DNA of 64,000 nucleotides from Oribacterium sp. C9 (GCF_002007235.1 NZ_MUHW01000009.1:1-64000), one strand, 5' to 3'; shown: positions 8,333-17,702, numbered from the stretch's first letter. Numbers and translations are program-made. Notes: generated from the letters alone by a model not told the origin.

Positions 8333-10063
8333 ATGGCTGGGATTTTGGGCGAGCTTGTTGGTCCTGCAAAACTAGTTGCTATAACTATAGGGGAGATTCC
8401 CGAACAGTTTAAGGTTGATGGCGAACTAAATATAGGCCGGCGGCGTTTCTTTAAATTCAAGAATGAAACCAAAATATATCTGGAATACCCTCTCCTTGCA
8501 AAAGATCAGGCAAAACTGATTCATTTACTGGGAGAGTGGCACTATATAAATCTGACTGACCAGAACACAACCACTATAGATGATGAAGAACTCCCTTTTA
8601 AGGGTGACAGGATCCTGAAAAACGGAGATATCATCAGGATAAAGCGAGGGGAAGATACTCTGATCTTTGTCTTTCTCATCAGGTTCTCCGGTGAACTTGA
8701 ATGGAAACGTGTATATCTTGACAGAGATCAAAAGATCTATCACATCTACAGTCATGCGAGTGAATATAAAAAGAAACCGGAAAACTCAGCTGAGAACGAT
8801 TCTGAATCCTCTGAGGAAACTCAGGAAAACGCCGAAGGAGAAGAAAGTGCAGACTCTGATCCTGGCGCTCATCATGCGATACTCAGATATACAGACGGTT
8901 ACTGGCAGGTAGAGGACACCAACACCACAAGGGGTGTCTACGTAAACCAGAACAAAATAGACGGGTTTAAACTTCTGAACCTGTTTGACGTTATAAACAT
9001 TGGCAGCACCCACTTCGTTTTCTACGGAGACTATATAGCTTATAATCTGGAAACCTTCAGAGACAATGATCTGGAGATACACATCCGGGAAAGATCTGTA
9101 CGTGGATTTTTTAAACGTCAGATCCTGCTGAAGGATATCAATCTACGGATAGAGCCAGGAAATATGGTGCTTATCCTGGGTGGCTCCGGAGCCGGTAAGA
9201 CAACCTTTATCAATGCCGTGACCGGCTATGAAAAGGCCGATGCCGCCATCCGTCAGGGCGATGTGGACGTTTATGGTGACTACGAAAAAATGAAATACAG
9301 GATAGGTATGGTGCCTCAGCAGGATCTGCTTCGCGGCGATGATACCGTGATCATGACTCTTTCCAATGCTGCAGAGATGCGTATGCCTACTAGTGCTGAC
9401 AGTGCCGAGAGAAAAGAAAGGGTGAATGAGCTTCTCCGTCTTTTCGGTCTGGAAAATGTGAGAAGTGAGCTTGTTGACAAGCTTTCCGGAGGTCAGAGAA
9501 AACGTCTGTCCATCGCTACAGAGTTTGTAGCGAATCCAAGTATATTTATTCTGGATGAGCCTGATTCAGGTCTTGACGGTGTTATGGCGAGAGATCTGAT
9601 GAAGCAGCTTAGAGACATCGCCGATCAGAACAAGATAGTTATGGTCATCACACATACCCCGGACAGAGTCATTGACCTGTTCGATAAGGTCATCGTTCTC
9701 GCAAAGGACAGCAATCAGACAGGACAGCTGGCTTTTTACGGTACCGTTGAAGAAGCAAAAAAATTCTTCAACAGAGAGACCATGGAGGATATCATCCTTA
9801 CTGTAAACAGCGAAGGTGAGGGCGGCGAAGGTCAGGCAGATATTTATATACGAAAATTCGCCAGATTACGGGAAGAGGTACCTTTTACTCCTCCTGATAC
9901 GATAGAAAACGGAGTCGGAGTTAAAACCTCCGATGGAAAGCCCCTTGAAGCAGAGGATGTGACCTCCGAAGCAGAGGTTGAAAATGAACCGGCTATCTCT
10001 AAAGAAGATATACTGAACGGGGATCTCCTTTCCGATGAGACCGTAGAGATAGATCTGGGCTGA
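8333..10063 (+). CDS. ABC transporter ATPase with two N-terminal FHA domains
   Basis: A 576-residue protein combining phosphopeptide-binding and transport modules. FHA-like domain 1 covers about residues 25-115 (ELNIGRR ... LKNGDIIRI). An acidic Glu/Ser-rich linker (150-178) leads to FHA domain 2 at about 178-235, with HHAILRY, WQVEDTNTTRGVYVN and DVINIG. The ABCG-type ATPase domain follows: Walker A GGSGAGKTT (283-291), signature LSGGQRKR (384-391), Walker B IFILDEP (404-410) and switch histidine in ITHTPD. About 60 acidic residues trail at the end. The ATG at 8333 has GGAGGA at 8323-8328; the ATG at 8306 lacks a site. The membrane partner follows 113 bp later. FHA domains suggest that Ser/Thr phosphorylation gates or localises the transporter. 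The substrate is unknown. Confidence 0.88.
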   Translation: MAGILGELVGPAKLVAITIGEIPEQFKVDGELNIGRRRFFKFKNETKIYLEYPLLAKDQAKLIHLLGEWHYINLTDQNTTTIDDEELPFKGDRILKNGDIIRIKRGEDTLIFVFLIRFSGELEWKRVYLDRDQKIYHIYSHASEYKKKPENSAENDSESSEETQENAEGEESADSDPGAHHAILRYTDGYWQVEDTNTTRGVYVNQNKIDGFKLLNLFDVINIGSTHFVFYGDYIAYNLETFRDNDLEIHIRERSVRGFFKRQILLKDINLRIEPGNMVLILGGSGAGKTTFINAVTGYEKADAAIRQGDVDVYGDYEKMKYRIGMVPQQDLLRGDDTVIMTLSNAAEMRMPTSADSAERKERVNELLRLFGLENVRSELVDKLSGGQRKRLSIATEFVANPSIFILDEPDSGLDGVMARDLMKQLRDIADQNKIVMVITHTPDRVIDLFDKVIVLAKDSNQTGQLAFYGTVEEAKKFFNRETMEDIILTVNSEGEGGEGQADIYIRKFARLREEVPFTPPDTIENGVGVKTSDGKPLEAEDVTSEAEVENEPAISKEDILNGDLLSDETVEIDLG

Positions 10064-10176
10064 GAAGCAGTCACAGCTCTTTCCGGAAGAGCACATTGCG
10101 ATACACTTAACAGAGGATTACCCAGAAACACAGACTTTATCCCCTTAATCATACGAAGCAGTGAGGCAGCAGAAAT

Positions 10177-11112
10177 ATGGGAGACCTACGTAACAATCTT
10201 CATACAGGGCGATGGATCCAATCCAAAATATACTTCGGTAAGCTCTGGCGTATATTTATGAACGAGCGTGACTGGAAAGGGCTGCCTTTGTCCGCCGCCA
10301 TCGCTTTACTTGTGGCCTCTGTCATGGGAACCAGTCTCTTCACCAATATGGAGAGACTCAAGGCAGGATCCTTTGCCATGGTGTGCGTATGCATATGGAA
10401 CGGCTTTTTCAATTCCATCCAGATGGTGTGCCGCGAAAGAGCCATCATTAAAAGAGAGCACAGGGCAGGACTCCACATAACGGCATATATCGGAGCCCAC
10501 ATGATGTATCAGGCTATAATGTGCCTTCTGCAAGTGGTCATATCCATCTCCATATACAAATGGTACGGGATCACCTTTCCGGCGGAGAGCGTTGTTACCG
10601 GAAACTTCGTACTGGATTTCGGCATCACACTCTGGGTCATAACCTATTCCGCCGACATGATGGCACTTATGATATCCTGCATAGTTAAGACCACAACTGC
10701 AGCCATGACGGTGATGCCTTTTATGCTCATCATACAACTTATTTTTGCAGGTATCATTTTTACCTTTTCTTCCGGTCCTGCAGTCATTCTTGAAAAAATG
10801 ACCATTAGCCATTGGGGAACAGTAGCCATTTGTTCTATCGCAGATTACAACGATCTCACTTCCCACGCACTGTTCTCTGCTCTTTATCAGTTCAGAAGTG
10901 TTCCTGAGATACAGTCGATAGTCGACTACATCCAGAGAACTGAAATCCGCTACAAAATGGATGTACTGGCTGCCAGATCCATGCAGAACTCTCTGTACGA
11001 AGGCAGTGTATCCAACGTCCTTCAATGCTGGGGAGTCATACTTCTCATAGGTGCTGTCAGCATAACTATCGGAACTCTCTGTCTTGAACTGATAGACCTC
11101 GATAAAAGATAA
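10177..11112 (+). CDS. ABC-2-type membrane protein, partner of the FHA-ABC ATPase
   Basis: A 311-residue membrane protein resembling the transmembrane half of ABCG-type exporters. A soluble N-terminus with a basic RDWKGLPLS segment precedes about six hydrophobic segments, near residues 35-52, 62-80, 110-128, 145-168, 178-202 and 285-303. The CRERAIIKREHRAGL loop after the second segment is typical of the ABC-2/ABCG coupling region. The extracellular loop before the last segment is about 80 residues long. A GAGG-containing site lies about 10 bp before the ATG. It is transcribed with the upstream ATPase gene and ends in a strong terminator. Together the two make a complete half-size exporter. 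Confidence 0.82.
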   Translation: MGDLRNNLHTGRWIQSKIYFGKLWRIFMNERDWKGLPLSAAIALLVASVMGTSLFTNMERLKAGSFAMVCVCIWNGFFNSIQMVCRERAIIKREHRAGLHITAYIGAHMMYQAIMCLLQVVISISIYKWYGITFPAESVVTGNFVLDFGITLWVITYSADMMALMISCIVKTTTAAMTVMPFMLIIQLIFAGIIFTFSSGPAVILEKMTISHWGTVAICSIADYNDLTSHALFSALYQFRSVPEIQSIVDYIQRTEIRYKMDVLAARSMQNSLYEGSVSNVLQCWGVILLIGAVSITIGTLCLELIDLDKR

Positions 11113-11124
11113 ACAACTATACAG

Positions 11125-11167
11125 CTCAGTATCAGTTCTTAAATCACAGACTGATACTGAGTTTTTT
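11125..11167 (+). terminator. Intrinsic terminator after the ABC-2 membrane gene
   Basis: CTCAGTATCAGT (11125-11136) is perfectly complementary to ACTGATACTGAG (11150-11161), followed by six T. Confidence 0.9.
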
Positions 11168-11188
11168 ACATAAAACAATAATTTTTTC

Positions 11189-11217
11189 TTGTCACTTTAT
11201 TCCTTATATGATATAAA
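11189..11217 (+). promoter_or_regulatory. Promoter of the hybrid histidine kinase
   Basis: TTGTCA (11189-11194), a 17-bp spacer and TATAAA (11212-11217) with an upstream TG. The sequence gATATGATATAA is repeated shortly after it, at 11225-11237. Confidence 0.65.
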
Positions 11218-11250
11218 TTTTTCCCCGATATGATATAAGAGGGCATAAGT

Positions 11251-13809
11251 ATGTCCCATACAAGCTGTCCTGTATCTGAAATAATAAGATCAATGAACGG
11301 AATATATATGACGAACTTTATAAATGCGCTGAAAAGATTTAACCATTACGGCTATGATCAGGCAGATTATGACATAAGCCGCTACAAAATGCTGTGCCAG
11401 GCCTATGATAAATGTGTACTTTTTACCAATGTATTTCACATCATCATGGGTGTTTTCACAGTGCTCAGCTGCTTCAGACTCATACGGATCGAGATGCTCC
11501 CCGAGTACCTTGGTTTCTTTACCATACTTTCCATGATAAGAGTCTATTATCATTTCTGTCATGACACTTCTGCCCGTCATTATGCCGGAGTATGCCGCCT
11601 GTCCATTTCATTACTTCTGTTTTTCGGTTTAGTGGAATCGCTGTCAGACACCAGAGTTGTGGCCACTGCCATGCTGGCTCTTTTCATCGTAACAGCAACC
11701 GTCTTTGCAGACTCCATGCTGACATACATTGTATTATGCTTTATAAACGTGGGCTTACTGATTTTTTCATCCGCAATGTTTAAATCCGAATTTCTGGCTG
11801 CCGGAGATATGGTAAACGGCATAACTTTCGGAGTAGTCGCCGTAGCCATACATTATATAGTGCAGAGAGAGCGTCTGGAGTATCATGTCACCTCGGCACA
11901 GCTTCAGAAGCTCAGGGAAGAACAGCTTGAAAATGAGCTTTCTGTTATCAAAGCCTCAAACGATGCAAAATCCCTGTTCCTGTCCAAGATGTCTCATGAG
12001 ATACGTACTCCCATAAATGCCATCCTCGGTATGAATGAGATGATCATGCGCGAGTACGACGAAGATCAGTTAAACGAATACACCGCCAATATCCAGAGCT
12101 CTGGAGAAACACTTCTCACCATAATCAACGATATCCTGGACTTCTCAAAGATAGAAGCAAAGAAGATGGAGATAATACCTGTGCGGTATGAGCTCAGTAC
12201 TCTCGTCAATGACATTGTCACTATGATAAAGGTCCGTGCCCAGAAAAAGGATATAGATATAATCGTCCATGTTTCACCGGACATACCGAATTATCTCTAC
12301 GGTGACGATATCAGGATAAAGCAGTGTATACTTAATATCCTCACAAATGCCGTTAAGTATACAGACAGAGGGTCTGTAACTCTGGAAATAACCGGTAGAA
12401 AGACTTCTCCCGAAGAGGTCTATATTCGCTTTAAGTCCATAGACACAGGAATAGGCATGAAGAAGGAGGATCTTCAGAAGCTCTATTCACCTTTTGAACG
12501 CATAGAAGAGAACAGAAACCGTACTATAGAGGGTACCGGTCTCGGCATGAATATCGTCAAGAACCTTCTCTCACTTATGGATGCCGGTCTTGAAGTAAGC
12601 AGCGTTTACGGAGAGGGAAGCACTGTCGAATTCGAGATAAGACAGGTGATAGTGAAAGACGTGCCTATCGGTGATTTCACAGCCACCTACAAGGAAAGTC
12701 TCAAAAACAAAGACATCCGGCACACCAGCTTTATTTCCCCAAATGGAAGAATACTGGTGATCGATGACAATTCTCTAAACCTTACAGTTATCACAGGTCT
12801 CCTTAAGGAAACAAGACTTCAGGTGGATACTGCCAGCAGCGGACTCGACGGTCTCAAAAAGGTCTGCGAGAACAATTATGACTGTGTATTCGTAGACCAC
12901 CTTATGCCTCACATGGACGGCATCGAAACTCTTCAAAAAATGAGGGAAAGTGCGGAGAACAAAAATCAGGCTATCCCGTATATCGCTCTTACTGCCAATG
13001 CTATAAACGGAGCAAGAGAGGAGTACCTGGCAGCCGGTTTCGACGATTATCTTTCGAAGCCTGTTAACTCTGAGCTCTTAGAAAAGATGCTCATAAAGTA
13101 TCTGCCTGAAGATAAGGTCATACTGCCTGGTAATGCGGGTTTTGATGAATCTCTGTCCAAACCGAGAAAGCTGCAGGGCCGCAGGATAGAATCAGATGGT
13201 TCGGAGCAGCCACAGCTTGTGGGGAACCTCAATTCTCTTAAGGGGATCGACCTGAAGGCTGCACTCGACAACACCGGCAGCACAGAGCTTTTGCGTACCG
13301 TGATCACAGAATACAGGGAACATATTCCTGAAAATGCCGATAAGATCGAGAGTTTATTCAGGGAACAGAACTGGAGCGACTATACCATAACGGTTCACGC
13401 TCTAAAAAGCACCTCCAGAGTCATCGGCGCCATGGAGCTTTCAGAGCTTTGTCAGAAGCTGGAGACCGCCGGAAAAACTCAGGACACAGATACCATTAAT
13501 TCTCTCACAGAAACTATGCTGAAACTGTACAGAAGTTATATTGAGAATCTGAGTTTTCCTGAGGAACTTGAGACGGAGGGTGATGGAACGGCAGAAAGTA
13601 CGCTGAAAACAAAGGATCTTTCCGATGTACTGAAGAGAGCCAGAGCATGCCTGGAGGATTATGATTATGATGCTGCAGAATCTGTGCTGAAGGAGCTGGA
13701 TGACTCAGAGCTTACAGAGGATATAAAAGAGAAATTACAGAATATCCGGGATGCTCTTTCGAATCTTGATGCCGAAATAGGGATAGAGATAATCGATTCG
13801 ATACTGTGA
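11251..13809 (+). CDS. Membrane hybrid histidine kinase with receiver and Hpt domains
   Basis: An 852-residue phosphorelay protein holding the whole cascade except an output regulator. Five or six hydrophobic segments cover about residues 58-205 with no obvious extracellular sensor domain. A short coiled coil (210-240) leads to the HisKA domain with His249 in MSHEIRTP, then the HATPase (about 350-465) with LNILTNAVKYT, DTGIGM and GTGLGM. A receiver domain (about 498-615) has phospho-acceptor Asp549 and Lys603. An Hpt domain (about 665-780) has His716 in HALKSTSRVIGA. A C-terminal helical stretch of about 60 residues is unassigned. The ATG at 11251 has AGAGGG upstream; a second candidate is 11293. 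A final output protein is not encoded next door. Confidence 0.88.
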   Translation: MSHTSCPVSEIIRSMNGIYMTNFINALKRFNHYGYDQADYDISRYKMLCQAYDKCVLFTNVFHIIMGVFTVLSCFRLIRIEMLPEYLGFFTILSMIRVYYHFCHDTSARHYAGVCRLSISLLLFFGLVESLSDTRVVATAMLALFIVTATVFADSMLTYIVLCFINVGLLIFSSAMFKSEFLAAGDMVNGITFGVVAVAIHYIVQRERLEYHVTSAQLQKLREEQLENELSVIKASNDAKSLFLSKMSHEIRTPINAILGMNEMIMREYDEDQLNEYTANIQSSGETLLTIINDILDFSKIEAKKMEIIPVRYELSTLVNDIVTMIKVRAQKKDIDIIVHVSPDIPNYLYGDDIRIKQCILNILTNAVKYTDRGSVTLEITGRKTSPEEVYIRFKSIDTGIGMKKEDLQKLYSPFERIEENRNRTIEGTGLGMNIVKNLLSLMDAGLEVSSVYGEGSTVEFEIRQVIVKDVPIGDFTATYKESLKNKDIRHTSFISPNGRILVIDDNSLNLTVITGLLKETRLQVDTASSGLDGLKKVCENNYDCVFVDHLMPHMDGIETLQKMRESAENKNQAIPYIALTANAINGAREEYLAAGFDDYLSKPVNSELLEKMLIKYLPEDKVILPGNAGFDESLSKPRKLQGRRIESDGSEQPQLVGNLNSLKGIDLKAALDNTGSTELLRTVITEYREHIPENADKIESLFREQNWSDYTITVHALKSTSRVIGAMELSELCQKLETAGKTQDTDTINSLTETMLKLYRSYIENLSFPEELETEGDGTAESTLKTKDLSDVLKRARACLEDYDYDAAESVLKELDDSELTEDIKEKLQNIRDALSNLDAEIGIEIIDSIL

Positions 13810-13834
13810 TTATCTCTATATTTTAAAAAATATT

Positions 13835-13986
13835 AAATTCCGCGGGACAGCACCGGCCCACTCGATTGAAAGTACATCCTGCTTGCCATGTTCGTACCTT
13901 GCACACTTCGTGTGCCCGGATACGTACACGTCTTCGCAGTCTGTTCTTTCAACTCGCAAGCCTTGGTGCATATCCTCGCGGAATTT
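13835..13986. repeat. 152-bp imperfect palindrome between convergent genes
   Basis: The ends AAATTCCGCG (13835-13844) and CGCGGAATTT (13977-13986) are exact complements. Inside lie further nested pairs: GCACC/GGTGC (13850-13854, 13965-13969), TTGAAAG/CTTTCAA (13866-13872, 13946-13952), CGTACC/GGaTACG (13893-13898, 13918-13924) and a GCACAC-TTC-GTGTGC tip (13901-13915). The whole segment can fold into one long hairpin. It may be a non-autonomous mobile palindrome or a structured RNA. No open frame of note lies within it. Confidence 0.6.
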
Positions 13987-14044
13987 TCTATAATTTACTG
14001 ACTGATCCTTAGATACAGGCTATATTTTTACCTCTTTTCTAATT

Positions 14045-14094
14045 ATTAAAATACCTCCGTCTGAAAATTCTCTTCTCAGACGGAGGTATTTTTA
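14045..14094. terminator. Bidirectional terminator between the kinase and LacI genes
   Basis: AAATACCTCCGTCTGA (14049-14064) pairs perfectly with TCAGACGGAGGTATTT (14076-14091), with T-rich flanks on both strands. It mainly serves the minus-strand LacI-type gene. Confidence 0.88.
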
Positions 14095-14100
14095 TCAGAT

Positions 14101-15111
14101 TTACAATGTTGACTCCGACCAGTTCACTGAACACTTCAGGGTCTGGTGAATCATTTCCTCATTGGTTTCTTCGATCTGATCGATGAGTATCTCAGCAGCC
14201 TTTTGTCCCTCTTCATATGCAGGCTGAATTATGGTGCTGATCTTCGGATAGGAGAACTCCGCCCACTCGACATTATCGAAGCCTATGATCCCGAGCTTCT
14301 CCGGTATCTTGTCCTTTAGCGGCTGTAAGGCTCTGTAAACCTCGGGAAGCGCCCAACAGTTCGGTACGTATACCAGTGTCGGCCGCTCTGAATCCATATG
14401 AGCTCTGACAAATCTCTCAACCTCTTCTTTATCTATAGCGCCTTCTTTTATTTCAAGATTTTCGAAACTCAGCCCATTCTTACTTATACAATCCGTGAAT
14501 CCGGAAGAACGCTCGATACGGGTACTCAGCCTTGACGGGTCCGCACCGATCATCAGGAAATTTTTGTATCCCTTTTGTATCAGGTTCTCTATGGCCCGAT
14601 AGGTGGCAGAATAGTTGTCTGTCTTAACCCAGTAGGCATCGTCCTCATACACCTTACTGTCAAAATAAACGAAGGGCTTGTTCTCACCCAGAATTATCTG
14701 CGAAGTCTCATGAAAGCCTGTAGTGGGCTGTATGATAAATCCGTCTGCACCGAGAGTCAGCATGCGGCTTACATAGCTTGACTCCATCTCCGGATCATAT
14801 GCTGAATTTCCTATCAGCGTCTGATACCCGCGCTTTCTGGCTGTATCCTCTATTCCTTTGACTATCTTATTGGAGAAGGTATTGGTGATGTCACCGATGA
14901 TAACACCTACAAGATTCGTCTTTTTCTGATTCAGTGTTCTGGCGGCAATGTTCGGACGATAATTTGTCTTCTGAATTATCTCCTGAATTTTTCCTCTGGT
15001 CTCAGGAGACATCTTGTCAGTCTTCCCGTTCAGAAAAAACGATACTGTGGTCTTCGATACCCCCGCCATCTCCGCTATATCTTTAATAGTGATCTTTCCG
15101 TCACGTCCCAT
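14101..15111 (-). CDS. LacI-family transcriptional regulator
   Basis: A 336-residue DNA-binding repressor. The N-terminal LacI helix-turn-helix is at about residues 7-52 (ITIKDIAEMAGVSKTTVSFF) with the hinge YRPNIAARTLNQ. The periplasmic-binding-like effector domain starts with VGVIIGDITNTFSNKIVKG. The segment LNGKTDKMSPETR between recognition helix and hinge resembles KdgR-type members, but the effector sugar cannot be read from sequence. The start is the ATG at 15109-15111 with CGGAGAG upstream. A perfect TTAACCGGTTAA palindrome 92 bp upstream suggests autoregulation. No sugar-metabolism genes lie beside it, so targets are probably elsewhere. Confidence 0.92.
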   Translation of the reverse strand: MGRDGKITIKDIAEMAGVSKTTVSFFLNGKTDKMSPETRGKIQEIIQKTNYRPNIAARTLNQKKTNLVGVIIGDITNTFSNKIVKGIEDTARKRGYQTLIGNSAYDPEMESSYVSRMLTLGADGFIIQPTTGFHETSQIILGENKPFVYFDSKVYEDDAYWVKTDNYSATYRAIENLIQKGYKNFLMIGADPSRLSTRIERSSGFTDCISKNGLSFENLEIKEGAIDKEEVERFVRAHMDSERPTLVYVPNCWALPEVYRALQPLKDKIPEKLGIIGFDNVEWAEFSYPKISTIIQPAYEEGQKAAEILIDQIEETNEEMIHQTLKCSVNWSESTL

Positions 15112-15128
15112 ATAACTCTCCGAATTTT

Positions 15129-15178
15129 TGATATAAGTGTCATAAGTCTATCTATCCCTTATGCTTGCACAAAAGTGG
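15129..15178 (-). repeat. Dispersed 50-bp upstream element, copy 1
   Basis: Read on the minus strand this begins CCACTTTTGTGCA and ends AGACTTATGACACTTATATCA. Both blocks (13 and 21 bp) are identical in the element at 27359-27407, with spacers of 16 and 15 bp. It lies 17 bp before the LacI-type start codon. Confidence 0.6.
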
Positions 15179-15202
15179 CAGAGCAGTTCCCATGCAGACT
15201 CA

Positions 15203-15214
15203 TTAACCGGTTAA
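15203..15214. promoter_or_regulatory. LacI-type operator TTAACCGGTTAA
   Basis: A perfect 12-bp palindrome with the central CG typical of LacI-family operators. It sits between the LacI-type gene and maf. Binding by the adjacent repressor is inferred. Confidence 0.6.
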
Positions 15215-15445
15215 CCCGTTGATTTTCCTGGTCGTGATAATTTTAATTTTCCTGCATGTTCTTGTCAATAATACCGTCAATAAGCATATGGAATAAACTG
15301 TTCGCTTTATATATAATTATCTCTGTATCCACTGAAAGCACTTACATTTTACACAAAAACAGGATTGTACTCAGATATATACACATATTTTTTTAAGAAA
15401 AGAATATAATGCCAAACTATGCGTTAAATTTCGAAAGGATACTTT

Positions 15446-16081
15446 ATGAACATAGATCGTTTTATTCTGGCATCTGGTTCTCCCAGAAGAAAGGAACTTC
15501 TTCAGCAGATCGGCATAACACCGGAGATCATTCCAAGCAGCATAGAAGAAGTAGTAACTTCTACCGTACCGGAAGAGGTGGTAATGTCTCTCTCGAAGCA
15601 GAAGGCTTCTGATATTGCAGAAAAGATCGCGATAGAAGAGGGAACCTCAGCTGTCATCCTTGGGGCTGACACTGTGGTCTCCATAGATGGGAAGATACTG
15701 GGAAAGCCTCATTCGCATGAAGAAGCTGCAGATATGATCAGAAACCTTCAGGGACGCACTCATCAGGTCTACACAGGTGTAACTGTCATCATAGTCTCAG
15801 CAGAAGCCTCAAACAAAAAGGAGCAGGACAAAGATAAACATCCTGAATCCTTCGGAACTATAGTTGAGAACTTTTCGATTCAGACGGATGTTCATGTATA
15901 CCCTATGACCGAATCAGAGATACTTGCCTATGCAGATTCCGAGGAACCTATGGATAAAGCCGGTGCCTACGGTATCCAGGGAAGCTTCGCAAAATACGTA
16001 AAGGGCATTGACGGAGACTACAACAATGTTGTGGGACTTCCGGTAGCTGAGGTCTATCAGCGGATCAAAAACTATATTTGA
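15446..16081 (+). CDS. maf: Maf-family nucleoside triphosphate pyrophosphatase
   Basis: A 211-residue cytoplasmic house-cleaning enzyme that hydrolyses non-canonical or modified nucleotides. Family signatures are ILASGSPRRKELL near the N-terminus, GADTVVSIDGKILGKP at about residues 73-88, QGRTHQVYTGV, and the C-terminal DKAGAYGIQGSFAKYVKGIDGDYNNVVGLP. A charged insert (about residues 120-140, with NKKEQDKDKH) is longer than in compact members. AAAGGA precedes the ATG. A possible -10 TATAAT lies near 15405. No cell-division genes are adjacent. Confidence 0.93.
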   Translation: MNIDRFILASGSPRRKELLQQIGITPEIIPSSIEEVVTSTVPEEVVMSLSKQKASDIAEKIAIEEGTSAVILGADTVVSIDGKILGKPHSHEEAADMIRNLQGRTHQVYTGVTVIIVSAEASNKKEQDKDKHPESFGTIVENFSIQTDVHVYPMTESEILAYADSEEPMDKAGAYGIQGSFAKYVKGIDGDYNNVVGLPVAEVYQRIKNYI

Positions 16082-16201
16082 ATCAATCCGGCTTATTAAT
16101 ATCGCAAGATGTGCATCGGTATACTAATCCGCACCGATGATGAAACTTTTCACCTGGGCAGGGTATAGTCTTTGTCCTCATCAAAACAAGGAGAATAACC
16201 G

Positions 16202-17590
16202 GTGTATCACTATCTTTTTCGATTAAACCGTTTATATGATAAAGCAAAAATCAAATGGGACGATCTGGAATTTTCGGATATTGACCTGAAAAAGCTGCTC
16301 ATCCCTCTCATGATCGAGAACCTCCTTACCGCTTTTATGGGTATGGCAGATTCCATGATGGTCACAAGAGTCGGCAGTGAGGCCATTTCCGCGGTTTCCC
16401 TGACGGATTCTATCAACACTCTGGTCATCCAGATGTTTTCCGCCATCGCAGCCGGAGGCACCATCATATGCTCTCAGTATATCGGCTCCGGAAACACTAA
16501 AAAGGCTAACAGCGCGGCTCAGCAGATCATTCTTTCTGTCATGACCATTTCTCTTTCGGTAATGCTTATCTCCGAAGTCTTCAACGCAGGCATACTTCGT
16601 CTGGTATTCGGACAGGTGGCAGATGGCGTTATGGAAAACTCCAAGGTATATTTCCGATATACTGCCGCATCCTTCCCTTTCATAGCACTTTATCAGGTGG
16701 GCGCAGCATTTTACAGAGCAGGTGGAAACAGTAAATTTCCTATGAAGGTTTCTATCATCTCAAACATAATGAACATAATAGGAAACTTCGTATTTATATT
16801 CATTTTTAACTGGAGCGTTTTCGGAGCGGCACTGTCAACTCTTATATCCCGTATGTTCTCGGCCATCGTACTGATGATCGCACTGAGACGTCCGGAACAG
16901 CCCATAGTTCTCAGACATTATTTTATAAAGCCTGACTTCGAAATGATAAAACGTATACTCTTCATCGGTATACCGTCAGGAATCGAGAACAGTATGTTCC
17001 AGTTCGGAAAGCTGGCTATCCAGTCCTCTGTGTCAACTCTGGGAACCACAGCCATAGCTGCTCAGGCAATGACCATCATTTTCGAGAACCTGAACGGTAT
17101 AGCCGCTATCGCTGTTGGAACCGGTCTCATGACAGTGACGGGACAGACTCTTGGTGCCGGAAAGAGAGAAGAGGCAAAGTACTACATAGTAAAGCACGTC
17201 AGAATAGGAGATTATGTCATCGTAGCTTCGTGTCTCCTTACATTTGCACTTTGTAAGCCTGTCATGTGGCTCGCAGGCATGGAACCCGCCAGTGCCGACA
17301 TGTGTTTCGATATGATGATTTATGTCACCATACTCAAATGTCTAATCTGGGTCCCGAGCTTCATCATTCCTTACGGACTGAGAGCCGCAGGCGATGTAAG
17401 CTACACCATGGTGGTCTCCTCCATGTCCATGTGGTGCACAAGAGTAGCCCTTACCACCTTCCTCATCCGCGTCATGGGCTTCGGTCCCATCGCAGTATGG
17501 TACGGCATGTCGCTTGACTGGCTGGTACGAGGACTTTTCTACATTCACAGATTCAAAGGAAAGAAGTGGATGAAACATCAGCTCATTTGA
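16202..17590 (+). CDS. MATE-family multidrug/metabolite exporter
   Basis: A 462-residue membrane protein with about twelve hydrophobic segments in two repeated halves. It is expected to export cationic compounds using a Na+ or H+ gradient. Recognisable family features are PLMIENLLTAFMGMADSMMV at the start of the first repeat and IGIPSGIENSMFQFGKL at the start of the second. The start is a GTG at 16202 with AAGGAG eight bases upstream; the first in-frame ATG would remove the first membrane segment. It lies alone between maf and a convergent kinase gene. Confidence 0.92.
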   Translation: MYHYLFRLNRLYDKAKIKWDDLEFSDIDLKKLLIPLMIENLLTAFMGMADSMMVTRVGSEAISAVSLTDSINTLVIQMFSAIAAGGTIICSQYIGSGNTKKANSAAQQIILSVMTISLSVMLISEVFNAGILRLVFGQVADGVMENSKVYFRYTAASFPFIALYQVGAAFYRAGGNSKFPMKVSIISNIMNIIGNFVFIFIFNWSVFGAALSTLISRMFSAIVLMIALRRPEQPIVLRHYFIKPDFEMIKRILFIGIPSGIENSMFQFGKLAIQSSVSTLGTTAIAAQAMTIIFENLNGIAAIAVGTGLMTVTGQTLGAGKREEAKYYIVKHVRIGDYVIVASCLLTFALCKPVMWLAGMEPASADMCFDMMIYVTILKCLIWVPSFIIPYGLRAAGDVSYTMVVSSMSMWCTRVALTTFLIRVMGFGPIAVWYGMSLDWLVRGLFYIHRFKGKKWMKHQLI

Positions 17591-17702
17591 TTTACATAGA
17601 TAAGTGTGAAAATACGAAACGAGAAACTATCAGATACAGACTTTTGACACTAAGTTAATGATATATGATCTTCAGAACTGCACATATAAAGCAGCTTAAA
17701 AT

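Noticed and set aside
16100-16150. Terminator after maf
   Set aside because: A CATCGGT/ACCGATG stem exists near 16113-16137 but is not followed by a T run, so the call is not supported.
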